Below are positions 51,617 through 60,194 of a stretch of 64,000 nucleotides of DNA, in pieces (position 1 is the first letter of the stretch; every line of letters starts with the position of its first letter). A program made the position numbers and the translations under genes. The notes under the pieces are model-generated. The model was not told the DNA's origin and did no database searches. It was given only the letters and a program-made list of their open reading frames with translations. The stretch is from RPQJ01 sp963846315 (GTDB lineage: Bacteria; Pseudomonadota; Gammaproteobacteria; Steroidobacterales; Steroidobacteraceae): positions 81,864-145,863 of the forward strand of contig CAWJVM010000003.1 in assembly GCA_963846315.1 (NCBI GenBank), given 5' to 3'.

Positions 51617-52755
51617 TGACGCAGTGTCCCGTCCCCGCACCGTTCCGTTCGGCCGCGCCATTGGTCACGTCCTGGGCCGCGTTCGTGCTGCTCGCTGCGG
51701 TTACGTTGCCGTCGTCAGCGATTGCCCAGCAGGAGCGGTCCGCTCCGGTCCAGGTCGCGCAAGTCGAGTTGCGGCAACTGGCACCGTCCGTCCGCGCGAC
51801 GGGCATCGTGCGCTCACGTTCGGCCGCCGACCTTGCAGCGGCCGTCGGCGGTCGCTTGCAGTGGGTGGCGGAGCCCGGTGCTGCGGTGAAGGCCGGCCAG
51901 CTCGTGGCCCGCCTGGACTCGCGCGAACTGGGGCTCGCCCGCGCGGAGCAGGCGGCGCGATTCAAGCGGGCCGAGGTCAACCTGGTCGCGCTCGAGCGCG
52001 AAGTTACCCGGTTGCGCGCGTCCGGCAGTGCGGTCTCGCGCTTCAACGTGGACCAGGCGCAGTCGAACCGCGACCTCGCCGAAGCGGACCTGCAGGTGGC
52101 ACGCGCGTTGCTGGCGCAGACGGACGATCAGCTGAACCGCTCGCGACTGACCGCACCGTTCGACGGTGTCGTCTCGGATCGCGTGCGCCGCGCCGGCGAG
52201 GAGGTCGCCCGCGGCGAAGTGATCGCACGCATCGTGAACCCCGACGAACTCGAGATCCGGCTGTTCGTCCCGTTGCGCCACGTCAAGGCTATCCAGCCTG
52301 GCCACGTCGTGGATGTGACTGCCGACCGCCGGGAATTCACGGCAACGGTCAGTTCGATCGTGCCCGCCGGTGACCCGCGCACGCAGTCGTTCGAAGTGCT
52401 GGTCAAGGCGCCGGCGGTGGATGGCTTGCTCGCCGCGGGCAACACCGTGCAGGTGCGCCTGCCGCTCGGCGAGCCCCAGCGGCGTATCTCGGTACCGCGC
52501 GACGCATTGATCATTCGTGCCGACGGCCTCTATGTCGTTAAGGTGGATGGCGACCAGCGGGCCGAGCGCGTGCCGGTCAAGGCGGGCGTCGCCGACGGCG
52601 ACTGGATCGCGGTCGACGGCTCGCTGCGCGCCGGGGACAGCATCGTCGTCCGTGGCGGCGAATCGCTGCGCGGCAACGAGAAGCTGGACGTCGTGGGAGT
52701 ACTCGAAGGCGAGGCGCGGCGCGTGACCGTGGAGCGCACCAAACCGCCGGCGTGA
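51613..52755 (+). CDS. RND periplasmic adaptor (membrane-fusion protein)
   Basis: HlyD/AcrA-type adaptor of 380 residues with a signal peptide ending near SSAIAQ. It has a lipoyl-like half motif (VGGRLQWVAEPGAAVKAGQL), a coiled-coil hairpin (RFKRAEVNLVALEREVTRLR, then SRFNVDQAQSNRDLAEADLQ), the second lipoyl half (LTAPFDGVVSDRVRRAGEEV) and the beta-barrel and membrane-proximal domains. The ATG overlaps the permease stop (ATGA). The order permease-then-adaptor is the reverse of most RND operons, and no outer-membrane gene follows. Confidence 0.92.
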   Translation: MMTQCPVPAPFRSAAPLVTSWAAFVLLAAVTLPSSAIAQQERSAPVQVAQVELRQLAPSVRATGIVRSRSAADLAAAVGGRLQWVAEPGAAVKAGQLVARLDSRELGLARAEQAARFKRAEVNLVALEREVTRLRASGSAVSRFNVDQAQSNRDLAEADLQVARALLAQTDDQLNRSRLTAPFDGVVSDRVRRAGEEVARGEVIARIVNPDELEIRLFVPLRHVKAIQPGHVVDVTADRREFTATVSSIVPAGDPRTQSFEVLVKAPAVDGLLAAGNTVQVRLPLGEPQRRISVPRDALIIRADGLYVVKVDGDQRAERVPVKAGVADGDWIAVDGSLRAGDSIVVRGGESLRGNEKLDVVGVLEGEARRVTVERTKPPA

Positions 52756-52802
52756 GACATCGCACAGCAAAAACACTCGGAGCTCTATAAAATCCGGGCC
52801 CG

Positions 52803-53767
52803 ATGACAGTACTCCCGGTTCGTTTGCACCCTTTCCTGTCCGCCCTTGCGCTTGCCACCCTGGTGGCGACGCCTTTCGTTGCGACGCAGGCACAGGGTTT
52901 CGGTTCCATCTCGAGCGGAGCGCCCCAGGCGGCCAACGCGAGCCCGCCAGGTGCCGCCACCGATGCGGCCAGCGTTCCGTTCGCCACCGTCAGCCCTCCC
53001 GTGGTCAGTAGTCCAAGCGGGCCGACCCCGGTCGGCGCACCTGCTGCGGCAAACGCGGTCCCGATTCTCGCCAGCGCCGCGCAGCCCCCCCGCCTTTCGG
53101 CGGCTCACTGGCGGCCGGAGCGCCCGCGGGATCCGCGGAACCCGCAAGCGCGGGTACCGTGTCACCGGCCATCCCTGCGCCGGCCGCAACGGTTCCTGCC
53201 CCCGCAGCACCTGTCGCCGCGGCCAGCAGCACGTTCAGTTCGGGCAGTGGCTCGTTCAGCTCGGTGAGCGGCGGGGCCCCCTCGCTACCTGCACCGCCGC
53301 CTGCCAATGCGAACTTCGGCGCGGGCTCGTCGTCTTCGTTCGAAATGGCCGAGAAGGTCGTCGTGATCAAGCACGAGCGGGTGTTGCAACTGCTGCGCCG
53401 TGGCCGCGTGGTTGCCGAGTACCCGATCAAGCTCGGGTTGAATCCCTACGGCCACAAGCGACGTGAAGGCGACTTCCGGACGCCCGAGGGCAAGTACGAA
53501 CTCGTGGCCCGCAACCCCCAGAGCGAGTTCTTCCTCTCGATCAAGATCTCCTACCCGAACCGCGAAGACGCGGCCGTCGCGAATGAAAACGGCCATGCGC
53601 CGGGCGGCCTGATCATGATCCACGGCCAGCCGAACGTGCCAAAGCGCCCGGCCCAGCACTACGCGACGCGCGACTGGACCGATGGCTGCATTGCCTTGAG
53701 CAACGCCGACATGGTCGATGTCTGGATGCGCACGACGGTGGGCGTTCCCATCGAGATCCGACCGTGA
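52803..53767 (+). CDS. murein L,D-transpeptidase (YkuD/YafK-like), frameshifted at a C7 tract
   Basis: Two overlapping frames make one protein. The first (ATG 52803) gives a signal peptide of about 28 residues and an Ala/Pro/Ser-rich linker. The second gives the rest of the linker and the catalytic domain, with IMIHGQPNV and the nucleophile Cys in TDGCIALSNADMVDVW, the form seen in YafK-type L,D-transpeptidases that act on peptidoglycan. Reading passes from one to the other if the C run at 53085-53091 has eight C instead of seven; the joined protein is about 321 residues. Either a sequencing error or a slippage-prone switch. The stop overlaps the start of ppnN. Confidence 0.85.
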
Positions 53768-55176
53768 TGACGCGCCGGGACGAGGTCGCGCTCCCGGCGG
53801 GCCCGGCCGAGGACGACAATCTCGTCGATGCGCGCGTTACGCCGACGGGCAGCCTCGAGAACCTGTCGCAGATGGAGGTCGACCGACTGCTCGACACCTC
53901 GCGCGGCGGTCTCTACCCGCTGTATCGCCGCTGTTCGCTGGCGGTGCTGAACAGCGGCGGCGAGACCGACGATGCGCGCGCGATCTTCGACCGCTATGCC
54001 GATTTCGAGATCGACATCGTGCGGCAGGCCTGGGGCATCAAGCTCGAGCTGCACAATGCGCCGGCGGCCGCGTTCGTCGACGGCCGCATGATCCGCGGCA
54101 TCCAGGAACACCTGTTCTCGGTGCTGCGCGACATCCTTTACATTCATGGCGAAGTCTACGAGCACGGCAGCATCGAGCTGCGCGAGACCGCGGGGATTAC
54201 CAACGCCGTCTACCGGGTGCTGCGCAATGCGGGGCTGCTGCAGCCGCGCGTGCGGCCTGACATCGTCGTGTGCTGGGGCGGACACTCGATCGGCCGCGAC
54301 GAGTACGACTACACGAAGCTCGTGGGCTATGAACTCGGCCTGCGCGGGCTGAACGTCTGCACGGGCTGCGGCCCGGGCGCCATGAAGGGCCCGATGAAAG
54401 GCGCGACGATCGGTCATGCCAAGCAGCGCATTCATTCCGGCCGCTACATCGGCCTGACCGAGCCGGGCATCGTCGCGGCCGAGCCGCCGAACGCGATCGT
54501 CAACCAGCTTGCCATCCTGCCGGACATCGAAAAGCGCCTCGAGGCGTTCGTCCGCATCGGCCACGGCATCGTCGTGTTCCCGGGTGGCGCCGGTACGGCC
54601 GAGGAGATCCTGTATCTCGTCGGCATCCTGCTCGACCCGCAGAACGAGACGCAGCCGTTTCCGGTGGTGTTCTCCGGCCCGCGCGGCAGCGAGGAATACT
54701 GGCACCAGATCGACGGGTTCCTGGTCGGCACGCTCGGCGAGCGCGTCCGCCGGTGCTACCGCATCATCGTCGGCGACCCCGCGGAAGTCGCGCGCGAAAT
54801 GCTGCGCGGAATGAGCGCGGTCCGCGAGTTCCGGCGCCGCACGAGCGACGCGTACAACTTCAACTGGCTGCTGCGCATTCCGCACGAACTACAGATGCCG
54901 TTCGAGCCCACACACGCGGCCATGGCCGGGCTCAAGCTGCATCGCGACGCGCCGGCGCACCAGCTGGCGGCGGAATTGCGTCGTGCGTTCTCAGGCATCG
55001 TTGCCGGTAACGTGAAGGAATCGGGCCTGCGGCTGATCGACGAGCACGGTCCGTTCGAGCTGCATGGCGACGCCGAGCTGCTGCGGCCGCTCGACGCGCT
55101 GCTCGCATCATTCGTGCGGCAACGCCGCATGAAGCTTTCTGGCGAATACAAGCCCTGCTATCGCATCGTCGCCTGA
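53767..55176 (+). CDS. ppnN: nucleotide 5'-monophosphate nucleosidase PpnN (LOG family)
   Basis: Close homologue of E. coli PpnN/YgdH, which cleaves purine and pyrimidine nucleoside monophosphates to base and ribose phosphate and is stimulated by (p)ppGpp. 469 residues (E. coli 454). The LOG motif is VVFPGGAGTAEEILYL, with VCWGGHSIGRDEYDY, NVCTGCGPGAMKGPMKGATI, DIEKRLEAFVRIGHGI and FSGIVAGNVKESGLR. Both a GTG (53764) and an ATG (53767) are possible starts; the ATG overlaps the preceding stop as TGATG and is preferred. Confidence 0.94.
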   Translation: MTRRDEVALPAGPAEDDNLVDARVTPTGSLENLSQMEVDRLLDTSRGGLYPLYRRCSLAVLNSGGETDDARAIFDRYADFEIDIVRQAWGIKLELHNAPAAAFVDGRMIRGIQEHLFSVLRDILYIHGEVYEHGSIELRETAGITNAVYRVLRNAGLLQPRVRPDIVVCWGGHSIGRDEYDYTKLVGYELGLRGLNVCTGCGPGAMKGPMKGATIGHAKQRIHSGRYIGLTEPGIVAAEPPNAIVNQLAILPDIEKRLEAFVRIGHGIVVFPGGAGTAEEILYLVGILLDPQNETQPFPVVFSGPRGSEEYWHQIDGFLVGTLGERVRRCYRIIVGDPAEVAREMLRGMSAVREFRRRTSDAYNFNWLLRIPHELQMPFEPTHAAMAGLKLHRDAPAHQLAAELRRAFSGIVAGNVKESGLRLIDEHGPFELHGDAELLRPLDALLASFVRQRRMKLSGEYKPCYRIVA

Positions 55177-55268
55177 CGCGCGCGAGGGGGCAGACTGTGA
55201 CCCAGTACCGGACGCTGGTCGGGCGCTTCGGTACCGTGCAGCCATCGTGGCCCCGAATACACACCGCA

Positions 55269-55556
55269 ATGTCTGAGCGCAAGCCGGAACCCCCTCGCGG
55301 CGCGCGCGTGCCGCCACGCGACACCCCTCGCGCCCCGGAACGACCCTTGTCTGCGCGCGAAGTCGGGGCACGTCGTGGCGTCAACAAGTTCGGCGCCGCC
55401 ACCGACGGTTGGGACGCCTACAACGACTGGCTCGACCGAGTCCGGCAGCCGACGCCGCCTTCACGGCAGGCCGTGATCAGCAAGTCGCTTTACAGCATCG
55501 CGAGCTACAAGAACTGGGCCGACAAGGCGCGCGACGCCTTCGACAAGGCTAAATAG
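55269..55556 (+). CDS. hypothetical protein, 95 residues
   Basis: Not recognised. The N-terminal half is Pro/Arg-rich and probably disordered (SERKPEPPRGARVPPRDT). The C-terminal half is Trp/Tyr-containing and looks folded (KFGAATDGWDAYNDWLDRVR, then SLYSIASYKNWADKARDAFD). No signal peptide, membrane segment or Cys. It follows ppnN on the same strand by 92 bp. The frame is open to 55197; ATG 55269 begins the coding-like part but has no clear ribosome-binding site. Confidence 0.55.
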   Translation: MSERKPEPPRGARVPPRDTPRAPERPLSAREVGARRGVNKFGAATDGWDAYNDWLDRVRQPTPPSRQAVISKSLYSIASYKNWADKARDAFDKAK

Positions 55557-55659
55557 TCGCGAGCCCCGCCGTGCGACGCCGGCCGTGCGGTCATGTAGGA
55601 CTCCTGGCAGCGTTGCAGCACGGAAAATTCGTTTAAAGTCCGTCTCCCGGCCCGATCCC

Positions 55660-55824
55660 ATGGAACGACTGCTCAAGTGGCTCGACGATCTGGACGACCT
55701 CACGGTCGTTTTCCGCGTGCAGGCGCCTGCGGTGATCGTCACCGCGGTACTCGTCGTGGCATTCGTCGCGGGCCTGGCCGCGTTGCTGCTGCTCGGGCCG
55801 CCGGACCTGCACGCTGCACCCTGA
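55660..55824 (+). CDS. small single-pass membrane protein, 54 residues
   Basis: Not recognised. A charged amphipathic start (MERLLKWLDDLDDLTVVFRV) is followed by one long hydrophobic helix (residues about 22-46) and a short tail. It ends 16 bp before msrB on the same strand and may be co-transcribed with it. Small size and lack of homologue knowledge make this tentative. Confidence 0.5.
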   Translation: MERLLKWLDDLDDLTVVFRVQAPAVIVTAVLVVAFVAGLAALLLLGPPDLHAAP

Positions 55825-55840
55825 CACGGGGACCCCATCG

Positions 55841-56245
55841 ATGAACGACAAGGACCAGCGCTCGACCGGCGAGGAAGAACTGCGTTCGCGCCTGAGCGCC
55901 GAGCAGTTCCAGGTCACTCAGCAGAAAGGCACCGAGCGCGCCTTCACCGGCCGCTTGCTGCACAACAAGGACAAGGGCGTGTACACCTGCGTCGTGTGCG
56001 ATGCCGAACTGTTCGCTTCCGACACGAAGTACGACTCCGGCTCGGGCTGGCCGTCGTTCTGGTTGCCGCTGGCGGGCGATCGAGTCGCAACCCATCGCGA
56101 CGTCACGCACGGCATGGTACGGACCGAAGTCACGTGCGCGAGTTGCGGCGCGCACCTCGGTCATGTCTTCGAGGACGGCCCGCAACCTACGGGCCTGCGC
56201 TATTGTGTCAACTCCGCTTCGCTCGACTTCAAGCACAAGGACTGA
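55841..56245 (+). CDS. msrB: peptide methionine-R-sulfoxide reductase
   Basis: Repairs methionine-R-sulfoxide in proteins, 134 residues. Zinc-type CxxC pairs occur as CVVC and CASC. The substrate-site residues are in SGSGWPSFW, and the catalytic Cys is in LRYCVNSASLDF near the C-terminus. No signal peptide, so cytoplasmic. It is followed by an FKBP gene after only 3 bp. Confidence 0.95.
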   Translation: MNDKDQRSTGEEELRSRLSAEQFQVTQQKGTERAFTGRLLHNKDKGVYTCVVCDAELFASDTKYDSGSGWPSFWLPLAGDRVATHRDVTHGMVRTEVTCASCGAHLGHVFEDGPQPTGLRYCVNSASLDFKHKD

Positions 56246-56248
56246 TCC

Positions 56249-56716
56249 ATGCGCCGAATTTCCACGGTGGCCCTGCCGGCGGTTGCGATCGTGCTGGCCT
56301 GCGCGATGTTCGCGGGTTGCGCGCGTCCTGCACCGCCTGCCATTGCATCGGACAACCAGGTGTCTGCGCTCGAGGTCACCGACCTCGTCGTCGGTCAGGG
56401 TGCCGAGGCGACGGCCGGCTCGCAGGTCACGGTGCACTACACGGGCTGGATGTACGACCACACGCACCCGGACAAGAAGGGCGCGACGTTCGACAGTTCA
56501 CGCAAGGGCGGACGGCCGTTCAGTTTCGTGCTCGGGCAGCAGCAAGTCATTGCCGGCTGGGACCAGGGCGTGACCGGCATGAAAGTCGGCGGTCAGCGCC
56601 GGCTGGTGATCCCGGCGGCGCTGGCCTACGGCGAGCGCGGCGCGGGTGGCGCGATTCCGCCCGGCGCGACGCTGGTGTTCGACGTCGAACTGCTCGGAGT
56701 CCAGCCGCAGCGCTGA
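56249..56716 (+). CDS. FKBP-type peptidyl-prolyl isomerase lipoprotein
   Basis: Peptidyl-prolyl cis-trans isomerase of 155 residues with a lipoprotein signal (lipobox FAGC, Cys at about 25) and one FKBP domain: VTVHYTGWMYDH, FDSSRKGGRPFSFVLGQQQV, IAGWDQGVTGMKVGGQRRLV and PAALAYGERGAGGAIPPGAT. The active-site aromatic residues are kept. Probable role: folding of exported proteins. Confidence 0.93.
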   Translation: MRRISTVALPAVAIVLACAMFAGCARPAPPAIASDNQVSALEVTDLVVGQGAEATAGSQVTVHYTGWMYDHTHPDKKGATFDSSRKGGRPFSFVLGQQQVIAGWDQGVTGMKVGGQRRLVIPAALAYGERGAGGAIPPGATLVFDVELLGVQPQR

Positions 56717-56729
56717 CGCGGCGACCGCG

Positions 56730-57356
56730 TCACTTCACGGCAGGGTTCAGCGAATACGTGCCCGTGAGCCGCGCCTCGGCCAGCACGTGCGGCCCGATCG
56801 CGTCCTTCACCTGTTGACCGGTGAACGCGCCCTCGACCGGACAGCGGACGAGGTCGGTCGCATACAGCGTGAAGTGGTAGTGATGCAGCAGCGAGTCGTT
56901 CCACGGCGGGCAGGGGCCGTCGTAACCAAGGTACTGGCCCGCCATGTCCTTGTCGCCGGCAAACCAGAGGGTGTAGTCGTTCAGTCCCTGGCGTGATCCT
57001 TGCGGGCCGCGTGGCTCGCGCTTGCCGCGCGGAGTCGCGCCAGCGGAAGCCAGGCCGGCCGGTATTTCGCTGACCGACGGCGCAATGTCGACCATCGCCC
57101 AGTGCCAGAAATTGGTTCGCGGCAAGTCGGCCGGCACGAGGCGGCCTTCCTGGTTCACGTCGTCCGGGCGGGTCGGCACGTCGACGTCGACGCACAGCAG
57201 GACCAGCGACCTGGCGGTCGAGGGTACCCCGGTCCAGCGCAGGTGCGGGTTGCGGTTGCCGCTCATGCGGACGTGCTGCACCGGGTCGGGCGCACAGAAC
57301 GCGAACTCTTCGGGGATGCGCTGGCCGTGAACGAAGCTCGATGACAACAGGTGCAC
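56730..57356 (-). CDS. YbhB/YbcL-family PEBP (Raf-kinase-inhibitor-like) protein
   Basis: Phosphatidylethanolamine-binding-protein fold, 208 residues, cytoplasmic. Family motifs: NRNPHLRWTGVPSTARSLVL, CVDVDVP, TNFWHWAMVDI (the conserved His-containing ligand pocket), YDGPCPPWNDSLLHHYHFTL and YATDL. Longer than E. coli YbhB (158) through an insertion after the pocket (about residues 100-135). Bacterial function is unknown. It converges with the FKBP gene. Confidence 0.9.
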   Translation of the reverse strand: MHLLSSSFVHGQRIPEEFAFCAPDPVQHVRMSGNRNPHLRWTGVPSTARSLVLLCVDVDVPTRPDDVNQEGRLVPADLPRTNFWHWAMVDIAPSVSEIPAGLASAGATPRGKREPRGPQGSRQGLNDYTLWFAGDKDMAGQYLGYDGPCPPWNDSLLHHYHFTLYATDLVRCPVEGAFTGQQVKDAIGPHVLAEARLTGTYSLNPAVK

Positions 57357-57464
57357 GGCGGGTCACTCCTTGGCTCTATTGCGACCGATTCTGCCATGGC
57401 CCGGCAGCGAACCGGCAGTGATCTGGCACACTGCCTGCCGTCATCCAGACGCTGGAAGCCGCCG

Positions 57465-58140
57465 TTGCCTGAAGATTCGATCGCTGCCGCCGAACCGTTT
57501 CGTCCACCGGTGCCGCAGGCCGTCCAGATCGCCGGGCCCGCGGGTGCCATCGAGGCGCGCGTCGAAGACCCGCTCGAGGCGGGGGAGGCCCGAATTGTGG
57601 TTGGGGTCGTCTGTCATCCGCATCCGCTGTACGGCGGCACGATGCAGAACAAGGTCGTGCACACCGCCGCCCGGGCGATGCAGGAAGCGGGCGCGGCCAC
57701 TGTGCGTTTCAATTTCCGTGGCGTGGGTGCCAGCGAAGGCCGGCACGACCACGGCGTGGGAGAACTCGCGGATGCGCTGGCCGTGGTCGAATGGGCGCGC
57801 CGGCAATTCGACTGCGACGCGCTGTGGCTCGGCGGGTTCTCGTTCGGCGCCGCGACGGCCCTGCAGGCGGCGGCACGCGGTGCCCGGCCCGCGAAGCTGG
57901 TGACGATCGCGCCGCCGGTCGGCCGCATCATCACCGCAGCCCGTGCCGCGTCCCGACTGTCCCTGGCTGATCGTGCAGGGCGACGAGGACGAACTCATCG
58001 ACATCGCAGCCGTGCGTTCATGGGCCCGCGGCTTCACGCCCGAGCCCGGGTTGGCCGTGATCGCGGGCGCCGAGCACTTCTTCCACGGCAAGCTCGGTGA
58101 ACTGCGGGCGGCGATCCTCGCCTTCCTGCGCCCGGAATGA
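57465..58140 (+). CDS. alpha/beta hydrolase, single +1 frameshift as sequenced
   Basis: Hydrolase of the dienelactone/serine-aminopeptidase-like type found in many Proteobacteria. The first frame gives VVCHPHPLYGGTMQNKVVHT, FNFRGVGASEGRHDHGVGEL, the nucleophile elbow GGFSFGAA and KLVTIAPPVGR. The second gives PRPDCPWLIVQGDEDELIDI with the acid residue and AGAEHFFHGKLGEL with the catalytic His. They join if one base is removed between 57921 and 57930. Start: TTG 57465 with GGAAG 7 nt upstream; ATG 57393 is an alternative. Corrected length about 224 residues. Confidence 0.82.
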
Positions 58141-58171
58141 AAAACGCCGGAGTGCGTGAGCACCCCGGCGT
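58140..58171 (-). terminator. intrinsic terminator of the HU gene
   Basis: Read on the minus strand: 12-bp stem ACGCCGGGGTGC/GCACTCCGGCGT with one G-U pair, 4-nt loop TCAC, then TTTTT. It ends 33 bp after the HU stop and also sits behind the convergent hydrolase gene. Confidence 0.85.
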
Positions 58172-58204
58172 CTTCAGCGAAAAACCGCTGCGGTCAGCTC
58201 GAGC

Positions 58205-58519
58205 TCAGTTCACGAACCCCTTGAGGTTCTTGAGCGGCATCACGCGGACCTTCTTGCTGGCCGGCTTGGCCTTGAAAACCATCTTTTCGCCGGTGAAGGG
58301 GTTGACGCCTTCACGCGCCTTGGTGGCGGGCTTCTTGACGACCTTCATCTTGGCGAGACCCGGAAGCGTGAAGAGGCCATGGCCCTTCAGGCTCTTCTTG
58401 ATCACGGTGTTGAGCGATTCGAAAACCGAGCCTACCTGCTTCTTCGACAGGCCCGTGTCCTTCGAGATGTGCGCGAGGATGTCGGACTTGGTCGGAGCAG
58501 AGCTCTTCTTGGCTGCCAT
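58205..58519 (-). CDS. HU-family DNA-binding protein
   Basis: Histone-like nucleoid protein, 104 residues, dimeric DNA bender. HU fold visible: TKSDILAHISKDTGLSKKQV, GSVFESLNTVIKKSLKGHGL, the DNA-binding arm with GVNPFTGEKM, and a Lys-rich C-terminus. The arm's usual RxGRNPxT is altered to TKAREGVNPFTG, as in the divergent HU subgroup common in Xanthomonadales-like bacteria. Confidence 0.92.
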   Translation of the reverse strand: MAAKKSSAPTKSDILAHISKDTGLSKKQVGSVFESLNTVIKKSLKGHGLFTLPGLAKMKVVKKPATKAREGVNPFTGEKMVFKAKPASKKVRVMPLKNLKGFVN

Positions 58520-58581
58520 CTTGATGTATCTCCTAGTTGTGCTGCGGGCCGCGGGCCCCTGGTTAGTCTGTCAGCACGCGA

Positions 58582-58609
58582 AAAATACCATGAAAACTAG
58601 GGTTGTTAA
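58582..58609 (-). promoter_or_regulatory. promoter of the HU gene
   Basis: On the minus strand TTAACA (58609-58604, five of six matches) and TATTTT (58587-58582) are separated by 16 bp in a notably AT-rich stretch, about 60 bp before the HU start. Confidence 0.45.
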
Positions 58610-58654
58610 TACGTCGAAACCGTTTTTTACCGATTTTTTTAGTACTCCGGCGAC

Positions 58655-59182
58655 TCAGTCAGCAAAGAATTCGCGCTTGAACTGCACTGAGCGCAGTCCG
58701 CCGCCGGTGACCGGCTCGACGTCGATGTTGAAGACGAGGATCTCTTCGCCGCTGATACCGACTTCGCCGATGAAATACACGGCGGGTCCTTCCTGCACGC
58801 GCCGCATCGCGAGGCTCTTCAATTGCCCGTTGAGGTTGTGTGCGGACGCCGACACCGTGCCATCGACCGGAGTGGCCGCGCCGCCCGGCGTTTTCGCGAG
58901 CATCGCGACATTCAGCAGCACGCGGCTCGGACTGCGTTCGATGCCGTAGGCACGCGCCACTTCGGGCGTGAGCTGGTCGGTGCGGATCGCGTTGTAGTGG
59001 ACTTCGAGACCGTCGAAATCCTTCTGCGTGTCTTCCGACGGCCGGGCGGTCTGTGGTTGCTTGTCCAGGTCGGGGCCGCAACCGGCCAGGAGCAGCAACC
59101 CTGCCGCGGCGGCCATCGCGACCGCGGCATGGCGGCAGCGTGCGGCAAAAGAACTGTGATTCCCGGCGTCTGGAGTAGGCAT
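58655..59182 (-). CDS. DUF4426 lipoprotein
   Basis: Predicted lipoprotein of 175 residues (lipobox LAGC, Cys at about 35, after an unusually long basic N-region). The body (VHYNAIRTDQLTPEVARAYG, then IERSPSRVLLNVAMLAK) fits DUF4426, a family of unknown function that often lies near proC-yggT in Gammaproteobacteria, as here. A second start within the first 20 residues is possible. Confidence 0.8.
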   Translation of the reverse strand: MPTPDAGNHSSFAARCRHAAVAMAAAAGLLLLAGCGPDLDKQPQTARPSEDTQKDFDGLEVHYNAIRTDQLTPEVARAYGIERSPSRVLLNVAMLAKTPGGAATPVDGTVSASAHNLNGQLKSLAMRRVQEGPAVYFIGEVGISGEEILVFNIDVEPVTGGGLRSVQFKREFFAD

Positions 59183-59306
59183 TGCAGGTTCCTCCCGAAC
59201 TTCGCGCGTGGGCTCGCGCCAGTCTGCTGCCCGATGCAGTCGAGCACGACCGACTATAGCGCCGGTTTCGTCGCCAGCGTAACCGTGCGTGCGAATCGGT
59301 TGCGGG

Positions 59307-59645
59307 TCAGCCGGCGTCAGTGCCGGACAGGGCGCTTTGCAGTGCGGCAGGAACTTGTGTCACGTCGTGCAGCCGCACGCGCTTGTCGCGACCGGTCTGG
59401 CCGGCGTCCAGCGACACACGGGCCTTCGGCAGGCCGCAACTATCGGCAATGAAGGCAAGCAGCGCCAGGTTGGCACGACCATCGACGGGAGGGGCGTTGA
59501 GGCGGACCTTGAGTCGATCACCGAAGCGTCCCGCAAATTCCGTGCGCGATGCACGGGGCTGAACGCGAACGTCGAGCACCCAGTCGGACCCGTCACGGCG
59601 CAGCGGTTCAGTCACGGCGTCAGGCGAGGTCAACCGCCGCTGCAC
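59307..59645 (-). CDS. yggU: DUF167/YggU-family protein
   Basis: Small YggU/DUF167 protein, 112 residues: VLDVRVQPRASRTEFAGRFG, LKVRLNAPPVDGRANLALLA and the C-terminal KRVRLHDV. Function unknown. Start is the GTG at 59645, directly after the yggT stop (TGAGTG), so the pair is translationally coupled. Confidence 0.88.
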   Translation of the reverse strand: MQRRLTSPDAVTEPLRRDGSDWVLDVRVQPRASRTEFAGRFGDRLKVRLNAPPVDGRANLALLAFIADSCGLPKARVSLDAGQTGRDKRVRLHDVTQVPAALQSALSGTDAG

Positions 59646-60170
59646 TCAGCGCAGCAGGATCTGCAGCGCCTGCAGCGCGATCAGCAGGAAGACGGCTGAC
59701 AGGTCGAGGCCGCCCAAAGGCGGCACGATGCGGCGAATCGGTGTGAGCAGCGGCTCCACCAGCTTGCCCAGGATCCGGGCCGCCGGGTTGTTGGCGGCAC
59801 CGGCGAACCAGCTCAACAACGCATAGAGGAGGACCGCGAAAAAATAGAACTGCAGCACGGTGTGCAGCAGGCCATACAGGCCACCCCGCAGGATCGCTGC
59901 CAGCCCGAAGCCGCCGCCCGCAATGGCGTGGATAAGCGCAGTTCCTGCGAACTGCACGATCACCAGCGCTACGACCGACGACGGATCGAGGCGTTTGCCG
60001 GCGGGCATGAACTTGCGCAGCGGCAGGACCAGCGGGTTGGTGATCTTCAAGACCGCCTCGCCGAACGGATTGCGGAAGTCGGCGCGCACCAGCGGCATCA
60101 GCACACGCAGCAGGAACGCGATCACGACCAGGGTGAGCAGCGCATTCAAGATGAAAAGGAGGGCCTGCAT
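59646..60170 (-). CDS. yggT: YggT-family membrane protein
   Basis: Integral membrane protein of 174 residues made of two YggT repeats, each with a hydrophobic hairpin and a conserved NPxxxP motif (PFGEAVLKITNPLVLPLRKF in the first; AARILGKLVEPLLTPIRRIV in the second). It has been linked to osmotic tolerance and to membrane protein assembly, but its mechanism is unclear. It sits in the conserved series yggS-proC-yggT-yggU. Confidence 0.92.
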   Translation of the reverse strand: MQALLFILNALLTLVVIAFLLRVLMPLVRADFRNPFGEAVLKITNPLVLPLRKFMPAGKRLDPSSVVALVIVQFAGTALIHAIAGGGFGLAAILRGGLYGLLHTVLQFYFFAVLLYALLSWFAGAANNPAARILGKLVEPLLTPIRRIVPPLGGLDLSAVFLLIALQALQILLR

Positions 60171-60194
60171 TGCAATGTTCCGTCCGGATGGGTC

